Positions 61,451-64,000 of a stretch of 64,000 bases of DNA are shown one piece after another. Under the pieces are notes generated by a model, which searched no databases, was not told where the DNA came from, and saw only the letters and a list, made by a program, of their open reading frames with translations. The DNA is from Streptomyces sp. NBC_01214 (GTDB lineage: Bacteria > Actinomycetota > Actinomycetes > Streptomycetales > Streptomycetaceae): assembly GCF_026340975.1 (NCBI RefSeq), contig NZ_JAPEOS010000001.1, forward strand, positions 3,815,001-3,879,000, written 5' to 3'. The number at the start of each line of letters is the position of its first letter. Within the stretch, counting starts at the first letter, position 1. Position numbers and translations under genes: made by a program.

Positions 61451-61900
61451 TCATCCAGCGGGTTCGATGACGACGATCGGGATCTCGCGGTCCGTCTTGG
61501 CCTGGTACTCGTCGTACGCGGGCCAGTGCCCGACCATCACCGGCCAGTACGCGGCGCGTTCCTCGGGGGTGGCGGTGCGGGCCGTGCCCTGCATGGTCTT
61601 CTGGCCGACCTGGATGCGGACCGCGGGGTGCTCGGAGAGGTTCCGGTACCACAGCGGGTGCGCGGGGTCGCCGCCCTTGGAGGCGACGACCAGGTAGGCG
61701 CCTTCGGCCTCGCCGTAGATGAGCGGGGTCCGCACGGGCTTGCCGGACACCCGGCCCAGGGTGGTGAGCAGAAGGGTCTGGGTGCCGTTCCAGTACTGGC
61801 CCTCGGAGCCGCCCGAGCCCACGTACAGCTTGACGTGGTCCAGCTGCCAGCTTCCCTCCCGGGGGTCGGTCGGGTGGTCCCAGTCGATTTCGGTCGTCAT
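61451..61900 (-). CDS. Nitroreductase-family deazaflavin-dependent oxidoreductase (DDN-like)
   Basis: 149 residues. DDN/FGD2-like signatures: LLTTLGRVSGKPVRTPLIYG, YLVVASKGGDPAHPLWYRNL and VRIQVGQKTMQGTARTATPE. Such split-barrel proteins use F420H2 to reduce quinones or xenobiotics. It is convergent with the PPOX gene, a second F420-type enzyme, and 43 bp behind the FAD monooxygenase on the same strand. Confidence 0.9.
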   Translation of the reverse strand: MTTEIDWDHPTDPREGSWQLDHVKLYVGSGGSEGQYWNGTQTLLLTTLGRVSGKPVRTPLIYGEAEGAYLVVASKGGDPAHPLWYRNLSEHPAVRIQVGQKTMQGTARTATPEERAAYWPVMVGHWPAYDEYQAKTDREIPIVVIEPAG

Positions 61901-61943
61901 GTGACTCCGCCTGCCTCTGCGTCGAAACGGTCAGCGAACCTCA

Positions 61944-63149
61944 TCAACGAGTGGCAACGCCCGCGGGCACGGTGTCCATTCCGTCGGGGAGCGCGAATCC
62001 CTCGAACAGCGCCGCCATCGCCCGGGTCGCGGCCCGGGCCGGGGTGGCGCGGACGGCGAGGTCGCGGACGGCCACCGCGACGGGGTGGGTGAGGGTGGCG
62101 ACCCGGCCCGCCCGGCGGGCGCGGACGCGGATGGCGTCGGTGCGTGCGCAGCGGGCCGCGCTGTAGGCGGCGAGGGCGGCCGGGACGCCCGCGGCATCGG
62201 TGCCGGCCAGGAGGTGGCCGAGGACCGCCGCGTCCTCGACGGCCTGGCAGCCGCCCTGGCCCAGGTTGGGGGTCATGGCGTGGGCGGCGTCGCCGAGCCA
62301 GGCCAGGCGCCCGTGGTGGAAGCGGGGGAGCGGGGCCGCCAGGTCGTACAGGTCGTGCTGGAGGACGGCCGCCGGGTCGATCCGCTCCAGCAGGGCCGGG
62401 ATCGGGTCGTGCCAGGTGCCGTAGCGGCGCAGGAGTTCGGCGCGGACGTCGGCGGGACGATGGCCGGCGGGGACGACGGCCGTGGCGTAGAGGTAGGTCC
62501 GGCCGTCGGCGAGCGGGACCACACCGAAGCGCTCGCCGCGGCCCCAGGTCTCGGCGGTCGCCGTCCCCGCGCCGCTCGCGGTGGCGGGCAGGACCGTGCG
62601 CCAGGCGGTCTCCCCGCTGTGGTGGAGGCCGGGATGGTCCGGAAAGTACTGGCGGCGCAGGGGACTGTGGATGCCGTCGGCGGCGATGACGAGATCGGCG
62701 CCGTGGAGGTCGCCGGCGTCGGTGCGGACCACCGGGGCGCCGTCGGCGTCGTCCACCGAGGTGACGGCGACGCCGTAGCGGATCGCCGTGGCGGGCAGGG
62801 CGGCCGCCAGGGCGTCGGCCAGCGCCGAGCGGTGCAGGGCGAGCGGCGGGCCGCCGAAGCGGGCGGCCAGCGCGGCGGTGTCGGCGCGGCTGAGCCAGCG
62901 GCCGTCCGGGCGGCGCAGGCCCATCGCCGCGGGTACGGTGCGGCCCGCTGAGCGGGTGAGGTCGAAGCCGATGGTGTCGAAGGCGCGCAGGGCGTTGGGG
63001 GCGAGCACGATCCCGGCGCCGACCGCGGTCGGCCCGGCCGCCCGCTCGCACACGGTGACCCGCCAGCCGTGTCGGTGCAGGGCCACGGCCGCGGTGAGCC
63101 CGCCGATCCCCGCTCCTGCCACGATCGCGTGACGCTGAACCGTCGACAT
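61944..63149 (-). CDS. FAD-dependent monooxygenase (PHBH type)
   Basis: 401 residues. FAD motifs: VAGAGIGGLTAAVALHRHGW at the N-terminus, DG motif in LVIAADGIHSPLRRQYF, and GDAAHAMTPNLGQGGCQAVE in the ribityl-binding region. Class A flavoprotein hydroxylases act on aromatic or polycyclic substrates using NAD(P)H. It is divergent from a TetR regulator with two palindromic operators in the 98-bp gap, so expression is probably induced by a ligand of that regulator. Confidence 0.9.
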   Translation of the reverse strand: MSTVQRHAIVAGAGIGGLTAAVALHRHGWRVTVCERAAGPTAVGAGIVLAPNALRAFDTIGFDLTRSAGRTVPAAMGLRRPDGRWLSRADTAALAARFGGPPLALHRSALADALAAALPATAIRYGVAVTSVDDADGAPVVRTDAGDLHGADLVIAADGIHSPLRRQYFPDHPGLHHSGETAWRTVLPATASGAGTATAETWGRGERFGVVPLADGRTYLYATAVVPAGHRPADVRAELLRRYGTWHDPIPALLERIDPAAVLQHDLYDLAAPLPRFHHGRLAWLGDAAHAMTPNLGQGGCQAVEDAAVLGHLLAGTDAAGVPAALAAYSAARCARTDAIRVRARRAGRVATLTHPVAVAVRDLAVRATPARAATRAMAALFEGFALPDGMDTVPAGVATR

Positions 63150-63195
63150 GACGAGTCCCCCGCTTCCTCTTCCTCGGTACTCCTCCGGCCGGATC

Positions 63196-63240
63196 CTCTA
63201 CATGTGTAGAGTCCGATGTCGTCACTCTACACATGTAGAG
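63196..63240. promoter_or_regulatory. Two 16-bp palindromic operators of the TetR regulator
   Basis: CTCTACATGTGTAGAG (63196-63211) and its exact reverse complement CTCTACACATGTAGAG (63225-63240). Each has perfect 7-bp arms (CTCTACA/TGTAGAG) around 2 bases; centres are 29 bp apart. They occupy the divergent gap, the second ending 7 bases before the TetR start. Confidence 0.9.
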
Positions 63241-63247
63241 TGTGTCG

Positions 63248-63946
63248 ATGTCCACCCCTCGCAAGACCCCGCCTGCCGCGGATCGCAGAACGCTGATCGC
63301 CGACACGGCGATCGACCTCGTCGCCGCCGCCGGGCTTCGGGGCCTGACCCATCGCGCGGTCGACGGCGCGGCGGGGCTGCCGGCCGGGAGCACCTCGTAC
63401 TACTTCCGTACGAGGACGGCGCTGATCGGAGCCTGCTACCAGCGGCTGGCCGAGCTGGACCTGGCCGACGTCGGTGAGCTGGGCGACCCGGGTGGCCTCG
63501 GCGGCCTGGGTAATCTCGATGGCCCCGGTGACCTGCGCGACCTCGGGGGCGCTCCCGCGTCCGAGGGTCCGCCCGCGCCCCCGGCGGCGGACCGCGAGGG
63601 CGCCGCGGCCGCGCTGGCCGGGCTGCTGTACCGCTGGCTGACGGAGGGCCGCGCGCGCCAGTTGGCCCGCTTCGAACTCAGTCTGGAAGCGGCCCGCAAT
63701 CCCGAACTGGAGGCGGACTTCCACCGGGCGGGTCAGCGGGCCCGGGTCCGGGCCTCGGGCATCCTCGCCGCCCTCGGCGCGCGGCGGTCCGAGGAGGCCG
63801 CCGAGCTGCTGGTCGCCTGGACGGACGGGCTCCTCTACGACCGGCTGGCCGGCGCCCTCGCCCGCTCCCGCCCGGCCCCGGACCTCGCCGAACTGACCTC
63901 CGTCACCCGGCGGATGCTCGACGCGGTCCTCGCCCACGCGGCCTGA
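63248..63946 (+). CDS. TetR-family transcriptional regulator
   Basis: 232 residues from ATG; a GTG two codons earlier is possible, and no ribosome site is seen, so the transcript may be leaderless. HTH: ADTAIDLVAAAGLRGLTHRA, then VDGAAGLPAGSTSYYFRTRT. A Gly/Asp/Leu-rich insert (about 75-105: LADVGELGDPGGLGG and onward) separates it from the ligand domain, made by a GGTGACCTG-like internal repeat. The gene should repress itself and the divergent monooxygenase by way of the two palindromes. Confidence 0.9.
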   Translation: MSTPRKTPPAADRRTLIADTAIDLVAAAGLRGLTHRAVDGAAGLPAGSTSYYFRTRTALIGACYQRLAELDLADVGELGDPGGLGGLGNLDGPGDLRDLGGAPASEGPPAPPAADREGAAAALAGLLYRWLTEGRARQLARFELSLEAARNPELEADFHRAGQRARVRASGILAALGARRSEEAAELLVAWTDGLLYDRLAGALARSRPAPDLAELTSVTRRMLDAVLAHAA

Positions 63947-63972
63947 CCCGAAGGGTGCCGGGGTCCTTCGGG
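63947..63972 (+). terminator. Hairpin after the TetR gene
   Basis: CCCGAAGG and CCTTCGGG pair perfectly around a 10-base loop, beginning 1 base after the stop codon. Likely terminator without T-run. Confidence 0.7.
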
Positions 63973-64000
63973 CCGTGGCGCCGCCGCTCGAAGCCGTGGT

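Noticed and set aside
1..64000. Biosynthetic gene cluster or prophage
   Set aside because: No PKS, NRPS, terpene or RiPP core enzymes and no integrase, capsid or terminase genes were seen.

Overview
The window is chromosomal DNA from a Streptomyces or very close relative. The G+C content is very high, third codon positions are almost always G or C, GTG starts and 4-bp start/stop overlaps are common, and the gene families are typical of the genus (SpoIIE-type phosphatase, Ser/Thr kinase, DUF2236 oxygenase, PPOX and deazaflavin-dependent oxidoreductases, many one-component regulators). No rRNA, tRNA, CRISPR array or complete insertion sequence was seen.

Layout. About 1-25.6 kb is metabolic and regulatory: a 3' fragment of a copper-radical (galactose oxidase-type) enzyme, a GH15 glycosidase, a GAF/PAS/SpoIIE phosphatase, an MFS pump with a divergent LysR regulator, a methyltransferase, an esterase, the tdh-kbl threonine-to-glycine pair with a LysR gene, two tandem metallopeptidases without signal peptides, a DeoR/SIS/class II aldolase amino-sugar unit, a DinB-like protein, an acyl-CoA dehydrogenase and a secreted Asp-box (sialidase-like) protein.

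About 25.7-31.4 kb is a decay zone. It holds remnants of uppP (undecaprenyl-diphosphatase), a PAP2 phosphatase, a first BlaI/M56 pair and a MATE transporter. Intact TetR, DedA, BlaI/M56 and MarR genes lie among them.

About 31.4-54 kb is the most coherent block. It resembles the DosR/DevR dormancy regulon of mycobacteria and the OsdR/OsdK system of Streptomyces coelicolor: four CBS-domain proteins with C-terminal BON-like regions, two tandem universal stress proteins, an Acg-type nitroreductase-like flavoprotein, an Rv1733c-like membrane protein, flavodoxin-like and PPOX proteins, a cyclic-nucleotide-binding domain protein, a SulP transporter, and a convergent DevS-like kinase and DevR-like regulator. 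Four promoter regions in the block share GGNCC-type palindromes that I infer are the regulator's binding sites. One of these promoters drives a translationally coupled operon for an alcohol dehydrogenase, an HTH-PPOX fusion, a beta-phosphoglucomutase-like HAD enzyme and a GH65 disaccharide phosphorylase, which would feed phosphorolytic sugar breakdown into the stress response. The sensor kinase gene carries a deletion/frameshift in its second GAF domain. A 15-bp minisatellite of eleven units separates it from the regulator, and a 138-bp MITE-like element lies upstream of the regulator.

About 54-64 kb returns to general genes: VOC and MepB proteins, an HTH-TOBE protein beside a diaminopimelate-decarboxylase-like remnant, a DUF2236 oxygenase, a Ser/Thr kinase with TPR-like repeats coupled to a phytoene-desaturase-like FAD enzyme, two small F420/FMN-type oxidoreductases, and an FAD monooxygenase divergent from a TetR regulator with two 16-bp palindromic operators between them.
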